A stretch of 64,000 nt of DNA from a virus, in the IMG/VR virus record IMGVR_UViG_3300022674_000045, positions 1-64,000 of that record; one strand, given 5' to 3'. Position 1 is the first letter of the stretch, and each line of letters starts with the position of its first letter. The position numbers were made by a program, and so were the translations under genes. Below are positions 45,385 to 54,358 of the stretch, one piece after another. Under the pieces are notes generated by a model. It worked only from the letters and a program-made list of their open reading frames with translations. It was not told the origin of the DNA and searched no databases.

Positions 45385-45402
45385 TTTATTTTTTGTTCCA
45401 AA
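45385..45402 (-). promoter_or_regulatory. Candidate phage promoter box f
   Basis: On the minus strand TTTGGAACAAAAAATAAA, followed by AAGGGATAGG and the ATG at 45368. It differs from the consensus by one base (GGAAC for AGAAC). Confidence 0.55.
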
Positions 45403-45420
45403 AAAAATAAAGTGTGGGCA

Positions 45421-45530
45421 AAACAATACATTAACAACTGGATGACCAGTCCAGTCTGTATTGTTCCACCCACACCCAACCACCCCGGAATTAACCGGGC
45501 ACAAAAGGAGGATGCCCTATGGAAAAGGGC
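45421..45530. other. Hairpin-rich intergenic segment
   Basis: Three inverted repeats occur in about 110 bases: AACAATACA with TGTATTGTT enclosing an inner ACTGG/CCAGT stem, CCCGG...CCGGG (45484-45499), and GCCCT...AGGGC (45514-45530). None ends in a T-run on the minus strand. They may act as transcript-end protection or as part of a terminator between 45532 and box f. Confidence 0.4.
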
Positions 45531-45531
45531 A

Positions 45532-46449
45532 CTATGATGATTGAAGTCTTTCTAAGACTTCGAACATCCTTTGAGGAATAACCAAAACACTTTCCGCTGC
45601 ATTTTCCATCAAGCGTTTTGTGTTCAGGTTTGGTTCAAAACTACTGTAGCGTACAATAGCTAAGAACATTTGCCATGCAGTTGGAAGTTGGTTTCCAGAC
45701 TCACGTTGAATTTCATCCAATAATGTGGAAACAGCTTCCCTTCTCTTTTTACCAAAACCTTCAATGACATCTAACACTGCAAGCATTTCAGTTTCATTTA
45801 ATGTACTTGAAAAGCTTTGAGTAATCATATCAGCGATGCCTGTTGTAAAGGCTTCCATATATGAGTTTACTGCTGACGTTACACTTGTGCTTGAACTTGC
45901 AATATGAACTTGCCTTAATTCGCCCAAGCTAAAACCAAAAGTTACACGGTTACGAGCATAAGCCATTGAAATTCCAAAGGCAACTGAAGCTGCTCTTGTT
46001 CCGTTATAGCTATTATTCACAATCATAACTGGCAACACATCACCTGCATTTGCAACCTGTTGACCATTTTGAATAATGATCTCATTACGCATACGGGTAT
46101 TATCATATGTCATGATTGTATTTTCTGTCATAATTGGCATTCCAACTGACAGAATAGCATCTCTAATTCGTTGATTTAAAACATCATTACCGATGAATTT
46201 GTAAAGATTTGAAACATATCCAGCATATTGATAATCAGTCCATTCTGGAGCCTTTGTAAATATAGCTATCATGGGTGCCTGTTGACCATCTGTTGGATGA
46301 AATAAAGTCGAATCTGAATTGTTTAATAATCTTGTAAATAATTCACGATAAACTACTTCACCATATCTATCGGCATATGAATATAATCCTTTTATAGGGT
46401 TTGCTTCTAACCCCATATCACTTGCTCTTTCAGCAAACGATTCACTCAT
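45532..46449 (-). CDS. DUF932-like protein
   Basis: 305 residues. The segment PVMIVNNSYNGTRAASVAFGISMAYARNRVTFG resembles the NSxxGxxAxxxxxG...CxNG core of DUF932, a family frequent on phages and plasmids with unknown function. The region after it is helical (MEAFTTGIADMI, MLAVLDVIEGFGKKRREAV). It overlaps the upstream gene by eight bases and begins a leftward accessory block distinct from the tail genes. Confidence 0.5.
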   Translation of the reverse strand: MSESFAERASDMGLEANPIKGLYSYADRYGEVVYRELFTRLLNNSDSTLFHPTDGQQAPMIAIFTKAPEWTDYQYAGYVSNLYKFIGNDVLNQRIRDAILSVGMPIMTENTIMTYDNTRMRNEIIIQNGQQVANAGDVLPVMIVNNSYNGTRAASVAFGISMAYARNRVTFGFSLGELRQVHIASSSTSVTSAVNSYMEAFTTGIADMITQSFSSTLNETEMLAVLDVIEGFGKKRREAVSTLLDEIQRESGNQLPTAWQMFLAIVRYSSFEPNLNTKRLMENAAESVLVIPQRMFEVLERLQSS

Positions 46450-46816
46450 TCAATTCACCACCTTCTAATGGAATTACATCTTCATTTTTCAATAATACAT
46501 TTTTCATTACTTCAGACAATCTCATAGATAATGTATGTTGAAATAATTGATTGGATCCCTGGAATTTAAAATCGGTTAACATTTCAGCACAAATATCAAT
46601 TGCTTCAGAAAGTGTTTTTTCTCCAGCTTCTCCGTTTGTATCTTTAATAACTTCAAATACAAAATGTTCTTTTCGTTCGACTGAGCGCTTTAGAAATATT
46701 GCTTTAACTGAATAATAAAGTTTTTCTGTAATAGTGGGACGATTAATCTTATAATTGGCCGTACCACAACTCCCACTTCCTCCACCTTCACTTGTCACTT
46801 TGCTGTGCAGTAACAT
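46442..46816 (-). CDS. Hypothetical protein
   Basis: 124 residues. The N-terminus is Gly/Ser rich (GGGSGSCGTANYKINRP), followed by a helix-strand body (YYSVKAIFLKRSVERKEHFVFEVIKD) and a helical C-terminus. No family is recognised. It lies two bases after the methyltransferase-like gene and overlaps the DUF932-like start. Confidence 0.55.
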   Translation of the reverse strand: MLLHSKVTSEGGGSGSCGTANYKINRPTITEKLYYSVKAIFLKRSVERKEHFVFEVIKDTNGEAGEKTLSEAIDICAEMLTDFKFQGSNQLFQHTLSMRLSEVMKNVLLKNEDVIPLEGGELNE

Positions 46817-46818
46817 AA

Positions 46819-47433
46819 TTAAATCCTTTCAATGATTGAACGTAAATAAATACTCCTTCCGTCGAAATCAAAATTTGGATTCTGGCATTTAACTTCGAAT
46901 CTTCCTTCAAGCTCCCAAAATCTTTTCATTCTTTCAAATGTCCAGATTGATGCATGAGGGCATGAAGGTTCATTTAATAACTCGGTTGTCAATAGAATGT
47001 TATGTGGTTCAAATTTGAAATCTGGATTTTCTTCATATTCATCTTCTTGCAATATCATATTCGCTAATACTTTGTAATTTGGAACTATAACATCAACTTG
47101 CCCACCTTTATGCAACACGGTGGAAACAAGATAAATAAAATATTCTACTTGTGTAAATGATACATGTTCAAGGAATCTATAGATTACAACTCGGTCGAAT
47201 GTAATTGATGTTCTTTCCATGAACTCAAATACATCCATGTTTAAATTTTTTCTTTTTGTTATTCTATCACCATCTTCCGCCCATTGTTCCATGTCTGCTT
47301 CGATCATAAATGCTTGTGTTGTTGAGAAAAATGATGTATCCACATTTAAGATATATCTTGGGTATAGAAGATTTTCATCTGGTGTTAAAGGAAGCGGATC
47401 AAATTTACCCGCTGCAATATTCAATATTAGCAT
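46819..47433 (-). CDS. Class I SAM-dependent methyltransferase-like protein
   Basis: 204 residues. The first strand and turn, MLILNIAAGKFDP, corresponds to methyltransferase motif I (a loose GxG-type loop). NVDTSFFSTTQAFMIEADM would be motif II, MDVFEFME the post-II acidic turn, and FDRVVIYRFLEHVSFTQVEYFIYLVSTVLHKGGQVDVIVPNY the motif IV to VI region, with the EH-V and KGG signature usual for these proteins. The substrate is unknown. Some phage members have lost activity, and motif I here is weak. Confidence 0.65.
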   Translation of the reverse strand: MLILNIAAGKFDPLPLTPDENLLYPRYILNVDTSFFSTTQAFMIEADMEQWAEDGDRITKRKNLNMDVFEFMERTSITFDRVVIYRFLEHVSFTQVEYFIYLVSTVLHKGGQVDVIVPNYKVLANMILQEDEYEENPDFKFEPHNILLTTELLNEPSCPHASIWTFERMKRFWELEGRFEVKCQNPNFDFDGRSIYLRSIIERI

Positions 47434-47435
47434 TT

Positions 47436-48167
47436 TTACCTCACAAAATCGACCACAATACTTTTGGTAAAGGGGGCGATATAAAAATTGAAATACCTAT
47501 CTCGATCAATATCGTTTGGATCCATAATCTTCAATGTTGCTTTTGTCACTTCTACTTGCCCGTAACCTTTTAAGAAAATATTGAATTTCTTTTCCCCAAC
47601 TGGGATTCCAAATAACTTTGCGTTTGTTGTCGTCATTAGACGATCTTTTATTACTTGAAGATTCCTGAAAATTGATTCTTTATTTGTAAAGTTTATTCTA
47701 CAAATTGATTCATAGATTTTGTCCATTTCATCGTACCGAAATGAAACACCTTTAATTGTTGTCTTCATTTCACTATCTAATGCAATATATTTTTTACGAT
47801 CAATTGACGAGATAAAGATTAGGAAATGCTTTCTAATATTCAACGGAATCCCCTTCAGGTCGTTTATACGGAGAGTTCTTGTTGTGATGATACCATCATA
47901 TTGTCTAAGCAAGATCTCACCGTCTGCCACATCATTGGCCCGAATATACTCATCTATAATCGACCTTGTGGTGTTCCTTAATAGAGATGTCAGGCGTGGA
48001 TTTTTTCGCATCATTTTACCAATTTGAATGTTGCGCTCGAGTTTATCTTCTTTATTAATTCCTGATAAATCCAATCCCAAATTTTGCATGATTGAATAGT
48101 GACAAGATTCAATATCATACAAATATACATCTCTTAGAACTAACTTTACATTTTCATTAATATTCAT
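47436..48167 (-). CDS. Small protein with family-B-polymerase-like motifs
   Basis: 243 residues, with no ribosome-binding site visible before the ATG. YDIESCHYSIM (Asp18, Ser21) is close to polymerase B motif A (DxxSLYPSIM). IGKMMRKNPRLTSLLRNTTRSIIDEYI follows at motif B distance, ILLRQYDGIITTRTL (Asp91) lies where motif C should be, and DRKKYIALDSEMKTTIKGVSFRYDEMD resembles the KKxY thumb motif plus KG-R-D. The protein is far too short for a replicative polymerase and has no exonuclease domain. It may be a derived palm-fold protein; function unknown. Confidence 0.45.
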   Translation of the reverse strand: MNINENVKLVLRDVYLYDIESCHYSIMQNLGLDLSGINKEDKLERNIQIGKMMRKNPRLTSLLRNTTRSIIDEYIRANDVADGEILLRQYDGIITTRTLRINDLKGIPLNIRKHFLIFISSIDRKKYIALDSEMKTTIKGVSFRYDEMDKIYESICRINFTNKESIFRNLQVIKDRLMTTTNAKLFGIPVGEKKFNIFLKGYGQVEVTKATLKIMDPNDIDRDRYFNFYIAPFTKSIVVDFVR

Positions 48168-48177
48168 TGTGAATAAT

Positions 48178-48202
48178 GGGGTGAGGTCTTTTCCCCCACC
48201 CC
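48178..48202. terminator. Short hairpin between 48210 and 48167 genes
   Basis: GGGGTG pairs with CACCCC around a 13-base loop. No T-run follows on the minus strand, so it may be an attenuator or a stability element rather than a full terminator. Confidence 0.4.
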
Positions 48203-48209
48203 AAACTCC

Positions 48210-48980
48210 TTACGCTAACAGACTAATAATAACGCCATCAATTTGGACATGATGGTTAATGTCTGTCACATCAGATTGACGTTCTAGCAACCAATCAATA
48301 ACTGTCTGGTATGTTGACATTTCATCAATTGATTTCGCTGATTGTTTATAAAGAAGCTGAACTGTTTCGAGATCAGCATTTTGCCCGAGTCTTTCTGGTA
48401 ATGGTGACCCTTGTCGATCAACCACTGTTAGCTCGGTATCTTTTTTCTTCAAACGCTCAATGTGATATGGAATGAGTTTTCCGCCGACCTGAGTACACAG
48501 CGTACAGATCAGTCCTGTTTTAACTCCATATGTTTTCACAAAGATTGTTTCATTATATTGATGAATAATTCTGAAACCGTTATTATAAACATCCATTGAA
48601 ACTGCGGGAAGATCTAATACTGGTGTTTCATCCGCATCATCGAATACTCTCAATGTGCGTTTGTCATTTCCATTTTCATCAACACCTTCCCCATTTTTTA
48701 CTGCCATGATCAAAGACTTGTTTGCATCAACCCCTCTGATCACTACTCTTACTTGATTGATATTATCAAGGGCCGAACCATTTCTATCAAACCAACTTGT
48801 GAGGTTTGTAAGAGATACAGAGTTTGCTGGAGCTACAGCTGGAGCTTCCTCAACTATTGGAGTCTCTGCTGGTGCAGCTTCCTCTTCCTCAATTGGAAGG
48901 TCTAAGTCGGTTTCTGAAAAAACCATTCCATTGTCTTCTGGTGTTGACTCTCTTACCATCTGTGATAAATTCTCATTCAT
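48210..48980 (-). CDS. Hypothetical protein with acidic N-terminal linker
   Basis: 256 residues from the ATG at 48980; an ATG at 49016 lies in the upstream gene and lacks a ribosome-binding site, while AAGGAG precedes 48980. Residues about 15-60 are Glu, Ala and Pro rich (PIEEEEAAPAETPIVEEAPAVAPAN). The remainder is a mixed alpha/beta domain with IFVKTYGVKTGLICTLCTQVGGKLIPYHIERLKKK and a C-terminal Ile/His-rich helix. No family is recognised. G+C content is slightly higher than its neighbours. Confidence 0.55.
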   Translation of the reverse strand: MNENLSQMVRESTPEDNGMVFSETDLDLPIEEEEAAPAETPIVEEAPAVAPANSVSLTNLTSWFDRNGSALDNINQVRVVIRGVDANKSLIMAVKNGEGVDENGNDKRTLRVFDDADETPVLDLPAVSMDVYNNGFRIIHQYNETIFVKTYGVKTGLICTLCTQVGGKLIPYHIERLKKKDTELTVVDRQGSPLPERLGQNADLETVQLLYKQSAKSIDEMSTYQTVIDWLLERQSDVTDINHHVQIDGVIISLLA

Positions 48981-49003
48981 GTTTTCATATTCTCCTTCTT
49001 TTT

Positions 49004-49345
49004 TTATTCTCTCCATTTTGAAGCATCACTTTCTGGATTCTCTCTCCATTTTTCAGGATCAATTATTGTATATGTTTCTAATGCTGCACCTGCAAGAGCC
49101 ATAACTTTAATTAATTCTTCATATGCCTTAACCGGTGCAAAACCTCCATTTTCATATTCAACACAAGTTTTCATCCATGGAGGAAGATCCTTATCCCATT
49201 TGCCTGCATAAGCGGCTTTAGCTTTTTCTATGTATTTTTCAAGGAATACCAGAAAGCTTGGAAAACTTAATGAGGGATCGTCCTTGTATTCTCCAAAAAC
49301 GCATCTCTCATAATCTCGTTCTTTTTCATACAATCTTTTTATCAT
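49004..49345 (-). CDS. Hypothetical protein (dATP/dGTP-pyrophosphohydrolase-like possible)
   Basis: 113 residues with a GAAGGAGT site. The body is a four-helix type with YIEKAKAAYAGKWDKDLPPW, VKAYEELIKVMALAGAALETYTIIDPEKWREN. The E-x-L-I-K-V...A-A-L-E pattern is loosely like all-alpha NTP pyrophosphatases, but the usual ExxE and ExxD metal motifs are not clear, so I do not assign it. Its start overlaps the upstream stop by four bases. Confidence 0.5.
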   Translation of the reverse strand: MIKRLYEKERDYERCVFGEYKDDPSLSFPSFLVFLEKYIEKAKAAYAGKWDKDLPPWMKTCVEYENGGFAPVKAYEELIKVMALAGAALETYTIIDPEKWRENPESDASKWRE

Positions 49346-49917
49346 GAGTTACTCCTTCTGAAATGCATATATAGTCTATCTAATAATAAATTTCTTGATG
49401 CATTTGAATCATCGTAGTGCATATTTAAAATTTCTAAAATATTCGTCGGGAGTGCTTTTTGAATATACTTTTGTGTCAAAGGTTTAGGAAATGGAATCTT
49501 TAAATCGAATGGTTTACTACTCCAATAATGTCTCATGTGACCGGCACTCTCTCCAGTCAACATCATTACAACACAACCATAATCATAGAATGTTCGATAT
49601 TTAAATTTTATTTTGCGGTAACGCCCAGCAATTATAGCATATTGATTTACTGCATATCTTGGAACTCTTTTATCCCTTGGATAATATTTCTTTTTATCAC
49701 CGGGCTTCAAGAACCATCTCTGCCAGTTATGAGGTAACATTTTTATAAACCCATCATAAAATTTCACAATATCACCTTTTCTTAAATACATTGCTGGATT
49801 ATCATCAAGATATTCTCTGATATATTGAACAGACCCGGCACCAGCAAATCTACCATTTCTATGATTTGTATATGCTTGATATGACCCTCTTTCTGATTGT
49901 TTATTCCACGGTAACAT
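49342..49917 (-). CDS. Hypothetical basic protein
   Basis: 191 residues from the ATG at 49917, which follows the folE2 stop (TAAAATG); the longer frame to 50004 would be inside folE2. The protein is Lys, Arg, Tyr and Trp rich (MLPHNWQRWFLKPGDKKKYYPRDKRVPRYAVNQYAIIAGRYRKIKFKYRTFYDYG), then GESAGHMRHYWSSKPFDLKIP. The beta-barrel-like centre with a basic surface suggests nucleic acid binding. No family is recognised. Confidence 0.55.
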   Translation of the reverse strand: MLPWNKQSERGSYQAYTNHRNGRFAGAGSVQYIREYLDDNPAMYLRKGDIVKFYDGFIKMLPHNWQRWFLKPGDKKKYYPRDKRVPRYAVNQYAIIAGRYRKIKFKYRTFYDYGCVVMMLTGESAGHMRHYWSSKPFDLKIPFPKPLTQKYIQKALPTNILEILNMHYDDSNASRNLLLDRLYMHFRRSNS

Positions 49918-49918
49918 T

Positions 49919-50815
49919 TTACAAATACCTTTTTCCACTGAACCCTCCAGGAACTCCCTTCCAATTAATAGCGATAGCTTCAGATGTATGAATGGATTCT
50001 TCATGTGAACACTTTACAATCCAATCATGAATAGCTGGATTACCATCCAATACATTAGAGATTTCACGAATTGCATCTTCAACAAACATTGGATTTTCAG
50101 CCGCAACTCTTGCAATCTCCTGCTCATCAACTCTTTTAATTACAGGATATGGTAGGGTTTTAATTCTTGATTCAACTGATTCGATAATGTCCTCCAACCA
50201 AAGATAATTTGATTCTTCAACCTCGACTAAAATGTCAGCGAATGATCTTTGATTGTGAGGAAACCCTCGACTATTATTTTCTCCTAAATGACTACATAAT
50301 TCTGCTGAACACGGACAGTAAGATGCATATTGTATTCTCACACCCTGATAGAATCTGAATACATCTTCTAATTTATAAACGTCCACTGGTTCAACATTTG
50401 TTTTTGTCAATTCTAACTGACCTTCAAATCTACATCTGTAGTAAATTGGAAATTGGTTGTCAGATAAAATTGATTTGCGGTTGATCGGCATACGAAATTC
50501 AAACCGCATATAACTTGCTATACTTTCAACATTAACCTTTAAGTCTTCTAATATCTGTTTAATCAATTTGTGTTTCAATGGCAAATCCAAATATGGTTTT
50601 AGTGTCAGGAGAAGTCGAGACATTGAAATACCTTTGGTATCTTTGTCTAGGTGAGTCCGCATAGAAACATTTGCGTTTAGTTGATGGAATCCTCCGTATT
50701 TTGATTCTAATTTAAACGGAACCTCAACATTCTCGACCCCCACCTGTTGAATAGGGATGTGGATATTTGGAGATTCGCATTGAATATCTGGTAGACATTC
50801 TTTGCTATACGTCAT
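49919..50815 (-). CDS. folE2: GTP cyclohydrolase IB
   Basis: 298 residues, within the usual size for FolE2. Family landmarks: MPDIQ-like LPDIQCESPNIHIPIQQVGVENVEVPF, the NANVSMRTHLDKDTKGISMSRL segment, the active-site Cys in SYCPCSAELCSH (about 165-175) and PHNQRS (about 184). FolE2 converts GTP to 7,8-dihydroneopterin triphosphate with a metal other than obligate zinc. In phages this step commonly feeds 7-deazaguanine (preQ0-type) DNA modification; the downstream que/dpd-type genes are not in this window. It overlaps both neighbours by a few bases. Confidence 0.9.
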   Translation of the reverse strand: MTYSKECLPDIQCESPNIHIPIQQVGVENVEVPFKLESKYGGFHQLNANVSMRTHLDKDTKGISMSRLLLTLKPYLDLPLKHKLIKQILEDLKVNVESIASYMRFEFRMPINRKSILSDNQFPIYYRCRFEGQLELTKTNVEPVDVYKLEDVFRFYQGVRIQYASYCPCSAELCSHLGENNSRGFPHNQRSFADILVEVEESNYLWLEDIIESVESRIKTLPYPVIKRVDEQEIARVAAENPMFVEDAIREISNVLDGNPAIHDWIVKCSHEESIHTSEAIAINWKGVPGGFSGKRYL

Positions 50816-51089
50816 GGATTTTATTCTCCTCTAATATTAATTTGAATATCTCTCTTTCAAATTGCTCCTTCCACTCTTCAAATTCTTCATAACCTTTTTC
50901 ACCGTATATCGGACCAATATTGTGAGTCCTATCATTTGAGCAATGAATGTTAAGAGCGGCTTGAACCCAAAGATCTGGGTTTGTATCTCGAACCACTTTA
51001 CCACTTTCATCAATATAGAAATAATAATCAGTTCTTTCATATGTGGCAGCTAATAATCCACCACATGTTTCACAATGTCTATCTTTCAT
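50805..51089 (-). CDS. Small Cys-pair protein
   Basis: 94 residues. The N-terminus has HCETCGGLL (CxxC), and a later IHCSNDRTHNIG gives a Cys/His cluster that could complete a zinc site. The C-terminus is an acidic amphipathic helix. It overlaps the previous stop (ATGA) and the folE2 start. Function is unknown. Confidence 0.6.
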   Translation of the reverse strand: MKDRHCETCGGLLAATYERTDYYFYIDESGKVVRDTNPDLWVQAALNIHCSNDRTHNIGPIYGEKGYEEFEEWKEQFEREIFKLILEENKIHDV

Positions 51090-51343
51090 AGGACTAAATC
51101 CTTTGGATCAAAATATTGTGGGTCTACTGGCTTTTCTTCTTCAACTTTCTTTTCAATTTTTACATCACCAACAATACCTTCTTTTGCTCGTAATTTATCA
51201 ACCTGTTCGTTTATTGATTTAACTCTTGCTTTTATTTCTTCGAGTCTTGATCTTGGACCTGCTGGTTGCCAGTCATAAGAAAATGATGAAGTATCTGATG
51301 AAGAAGAAGCATAATCGTAATAGTAATCACTCAACATTGTCAT
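51086..51343 (-). CDS. Small coiled-coil protein
   Basis: 85 residues. A Tyr/Ser-rich N-terminus (SDYYYDYASSSSDTSSFSYDW) leads into a charged coiled coil (RLEEIKARVKSINEQVDKLRAKEG) and a short acidic tail. It overlaps the RNA polymerase beta stop by ATGA, so it is translationally coupled to it. Not recognised; a polymerase accessory role is only a guess from position. Confidence 0.55.
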   Translation of the reverse strand: MTMLSDYYYDYASSSSDTSSFSYDWQPAGPRSRLEEIKARVKSINEQVDKLRAKEGIVGDVKIEKKVEEEKPVDPQYFDPKDLVL

Positions 51344-54300
51344 TTGTGATCAACTCCTATCACTGTGAGATATGAGTTCAATAGCTTTACTGATTCTGGC
51401 ATTGTATCAAGTTCTTTTGTATCATCCAGAAGATTTTGCTCAATGAACCCCCTGATATAACTATTTTTCAAATCAATACAATCTGATTTGGTTGTTAAGA
51501 ACTCAAATAAATTGCATGGAGCATCATGACCGATCAAACATGCGGTTTCCATTTCACCACATCTCTGACCGCCCTTATTCTTTCTGCCACCCAATGGTTG
51601 AAGCGTTCTTCGTGCATATGCTCCAATACCACGAGCGGCCAATTTCTCTTCTGCAATATGAACCATTCTAAAGAAATAAATATAACCAACAGCAATTTCA
51701 TTTATAATTTCTGCTGCTGACAATGGGTCATATAATTTTTGTTTGAAATCTGTCCCTGTATATTCTAATGCCTTTTTAACATCTTCTAAACATGATGATT
51801 CAAATGGAGGCTGTATGATTGATAAATCTTTAATGAAAGAAACTGTAATCTTTTCTGGCATTTGTTGTTCAAACTGATTGTAATACCATCCACCATTTGT
51901 TTTGTCAATAATTTTTATGTAATTCAAGAGATACTTTTTAATATCACTTTGTTTTTCTTTTGCATTTAACATCTTTAGCATATTGATTTTCAAATCTTGA
52001 ACTGACATGGCCATATGCAATTCATAAAGCTGGCCAATGTTCATTCTTGAAATGATACCCAATGGGTTGATACAAATATCAAGATGTCGTCCGTCTTTTA
52101 ACTTTGGCATTTTTTCATGGGGAACTATTCTTGAAATGACACCTTTGTTACCATGTCTATTCGCCATTTTATCACCAACCTGAACTTTACGGAAATGAAC
52201 ACCATACATCTCAATTTTTATTCCTGCAATTTTTTCTCTTTTAAACTTGTATTTTCCAACATATGAAAATTTATCAAGATTGTTTTCTCGAATTATCTTC
52301 AATGCTTCATTTTTCTCAAACGTATCTTTAATGATTTTTTGAAGATATTTCTCTTTCATTTGTTGTTTGGATATTCTCTTTTCAACCCATTCTTGAAATT
52401 GTGGAATTTCATTATTCCATTCATTTGCAAATAAGTTCACTTCTGAAATGATAAAATTCCTTTTTGCTTCCAGAGTAATTGGTTCCGAGAATACTGAATA
52501 TTGATCTTCGGAATTTAACTTTTTAATTATTGCATATGGGTCGCCTCGATTTATTCTTTCGAGTTCGTCTGGAAGTGGTTTGTATTCGTCTTTTTCTAAT
52601 GATAATAAAACTTTATCTGGAGTTAATGTAAATGATAAATCTTCATAATGAACAGATGTTAAAACATCTTCATCAACCAATCTTTTTGAAATTACAATTC
52701 CATCTTCATAATTGTTTCCATAATAGACCATGACACCAGTTAATAAATTTTTACCAATGTTAATTTTTCCATCAAAACAAAAATTGCTTTCAGCAAGAAT
52801 ATCCCCAGCTTTAAACTTATCTCCTGGTTGGACATAAATATTCATTACATCCATATGTTCGACATATATTTTTCTATATGCAACATTGAAAATATCTGGT
52901 TGACCATCTGAATACATTACTATAATATATTCTTTATCAATGTGAACTACCTCTCCATCTTTTTTTGCTTTTTTAACAAACTGTGTCTGATCAGAATACA
53001 ATCCTTCACATCCTGAAGCAATCAATGGTGGATCAAAATTCTTTAACATGATTGATTGGCGCATTTGTGAGGATGCCATTTGTAATCTTGTTTGATCATC
53101 ATGTTTTAAGAACGGCGTCATTGATACAGGAATTGATAATGGTTGCTTTTCACATATCTCCCTTGTAAACCGAAGATCTTCATCTACTTTAACATTGGGT
53201 ATTAGGTTTTGTAGAACTCCACAATTATCACGATCAGGAGTATCTACTGGGCATATACGACCAAACATTGTTGGGCATATATCTCTTAAATGGCTTGGTA
53301 TGTTTTCTCTTTTAAAACCACCAGGCCCCAACAGGCTAATTCTTGAAAGCTTTGTTAATTCTTCAACTGGATTAATAGAAAAATCAAATTGAACTATATC
53401 AGAAACATTACACTCCGATAAGATTTGTGTGGTATTTGTACTAAATTTTGGTTGTCTTGCTGTCCGGTTTGAAAAACATAAATCGAATATTATCTTTGAA
53501 ACTTTTGCACCAACCATATATTCAAAACATCTAATTCTTTTATTTGTAAATAATGTATCATCGACAAATCCTTCCTCAATAATATAAAGGATTTCATCTA
53601 ACAATGTATCTTTGAAGAAGAATTTTCTGCTTATTGGATCAACTTTTGGAATTAAATCAATAGCATATAAAATATCTTCGCCTTTGGATTTTGCATTATA
53701 TTTTGAATACTTTCTTCCAAGTTCAGAAACAAAATCGTCTTGAGTATAACCTCTTGAATTATCCATTATATCGTCAAGGTCAGCTCTTAAAATTTCATAT
53801 AAATTTTCTGACTTGAGATCAATTGGTGCTGATAAATTGAACTTGCTTTTTATTTCATCAGCTGTATAATAAGCGCATAATACATTTACTAATGAGATTT
53901 TCTTACCAAGAAAACTCATTTTAACAAACGGTCTTTCACGAGTGTCAAGAAACAACATAATTGTTGCAACATTTGTCCGAATCTTAATATTCTCACCTCT
54001 TGTTACAACCGGAATATCAAATAATTGAAATAGAGGAACTTTTCTTCTTCCATTGATGATAACATAATTGTTGTCAATCAACTTCGGAATGAAAATGCTC
54101 AAATCAATATTTGCACTTCCTTTTTGAAGTTTGATTGCTAATGTTTGCTTGACTGTTTTTGATAATTCGCCAGATGAAAATCTGGAATCTTTTAAATCTA
54201 ATTCTGTAATTGTAAATCCAATTTCTTGTACTGGAGCAACTATTTCTCGGACTAACGGTAAAATTTGGTCATAGTCTTTTCTTCTCATTGTGAAGATGTT

Positions 54301-54345
54301 ATTAGCTTCGTCTTGAAGCTTAAAAGTAGGATTAATTATGTCCAA
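51340..54345 (-). CDS. rpoB-like: RNA polymerase beta-like subunit
   Basis: 1001 residues, shorter than bacterial RpoB (about 1340). Start is TTG at 54345 with GGGAGG eight bases upstream. Signatures: GPGGFKRENIPSHLRDICPTMFGRICPVDTPD (fork and rifampicin region), KVQVGDKMANRHGNKGVISRIVPHEKMP (about residue 720) and the C-terminal clamp GGQRCGEMETACLIGHDAPCNL. With the beta'-like gene it should form a phage two-subunit core polymerase, unlike the split subunits of phiKZ. No alpha, omega or sigma homologue is visible here, so partners must come from elsewhere or be unnecessary. Confidence 0.95.
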   Translation of the reverse strand: MDIINPTFKLQDEANNIFTMRRKDYDQILPLVREIVAPVQEIGFTITELDLKDSRFSSGELSKTVKQTLAIKLQKGSANIDLSIFIPKLIDNNYVIINGRRKVPLFQLFDIPVVTRGENIKIRTNVATIMLFLDTRERPFVKMSFLGKKISLVNVLCAYYTADEIKSKFNLSAPIDLKSENLYEILRADLDDIMDNSRGYTQDDFVSELGRKYSKYNAKSKGEDILYAIDLIPKVDPISRKFFFKDTLLDEILYIIEEGFVDDTLFTNKRIRCFEYMVGAKVSKIIFDLCFSNRTARQPKFSTNTTQILSECNVSDIVQFDFSINPVEELTKLSRISLLGPGGFKRENIPSHLRDICPTMFGRICPVDTPDRDNCGVLQNLIPNVKVDEDLRFTREICEKQPLSIPVSMTPFLKHDDQTRLQMASSQMRQSIMLKNFDPPLIASGCEGLYSDQTQFVKKAKKDGEVVHIDKEYIIVMYSDGQPDIFNVAYRKIYVEHMDVMNIYVQPGDKFKAGDILAESNFCFDGKINIGKNLLTGVMVYYGNNYEDGIVISKRLVDEDVLTSVHYEDLSFTLTPDKVLLSLEKDEYKPLPDELERINRGDPYAIIKKLNSEDQYSVFSEPITLEAKRNFIISEVNLFANEWNNEIPQFQEWVEKRISKQQMKEKYLQKIIKDTFEKNEALKIIRENNLDKFSYVGKYKFKREKIAGIKIEMYGVHFRKVQVGDKMANRHGNKGVISRIVPHEKMPKLKDGRHLDICINPLGIISRMNIGQLYELHMAMSVQDLKINMLKMLNAKEKQSDIKKYLLNYIKIIDKTNGGWYYNQFEQQMPEKITVSFIKDLSIIQPPFESSCLEDVKKALEYTGTDFKQKLYDPLSAAEIINEIAVGYIYFFRMVHIAEEKLAARGIGAYARRTLQPLGGRKNKGGQRCGEMETACLIGHDAPCNLFEFLTTKSDCIDLKNSYIRGFIEQNLLDDTKELDTMPESVKLLNSYLTVIGVDHK

Positions 54346-54358
54346 GATTTAAACCTCC

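Noticed and set aside
45519-45581. 20-codon plus-strand frame preceded by AAAAGGAGGA
   Set aside because: It overlaps the end of the DUF932-like gene, has a spacing that suits several starts, and lies in a hairpin-rich segment; evidence too weak.
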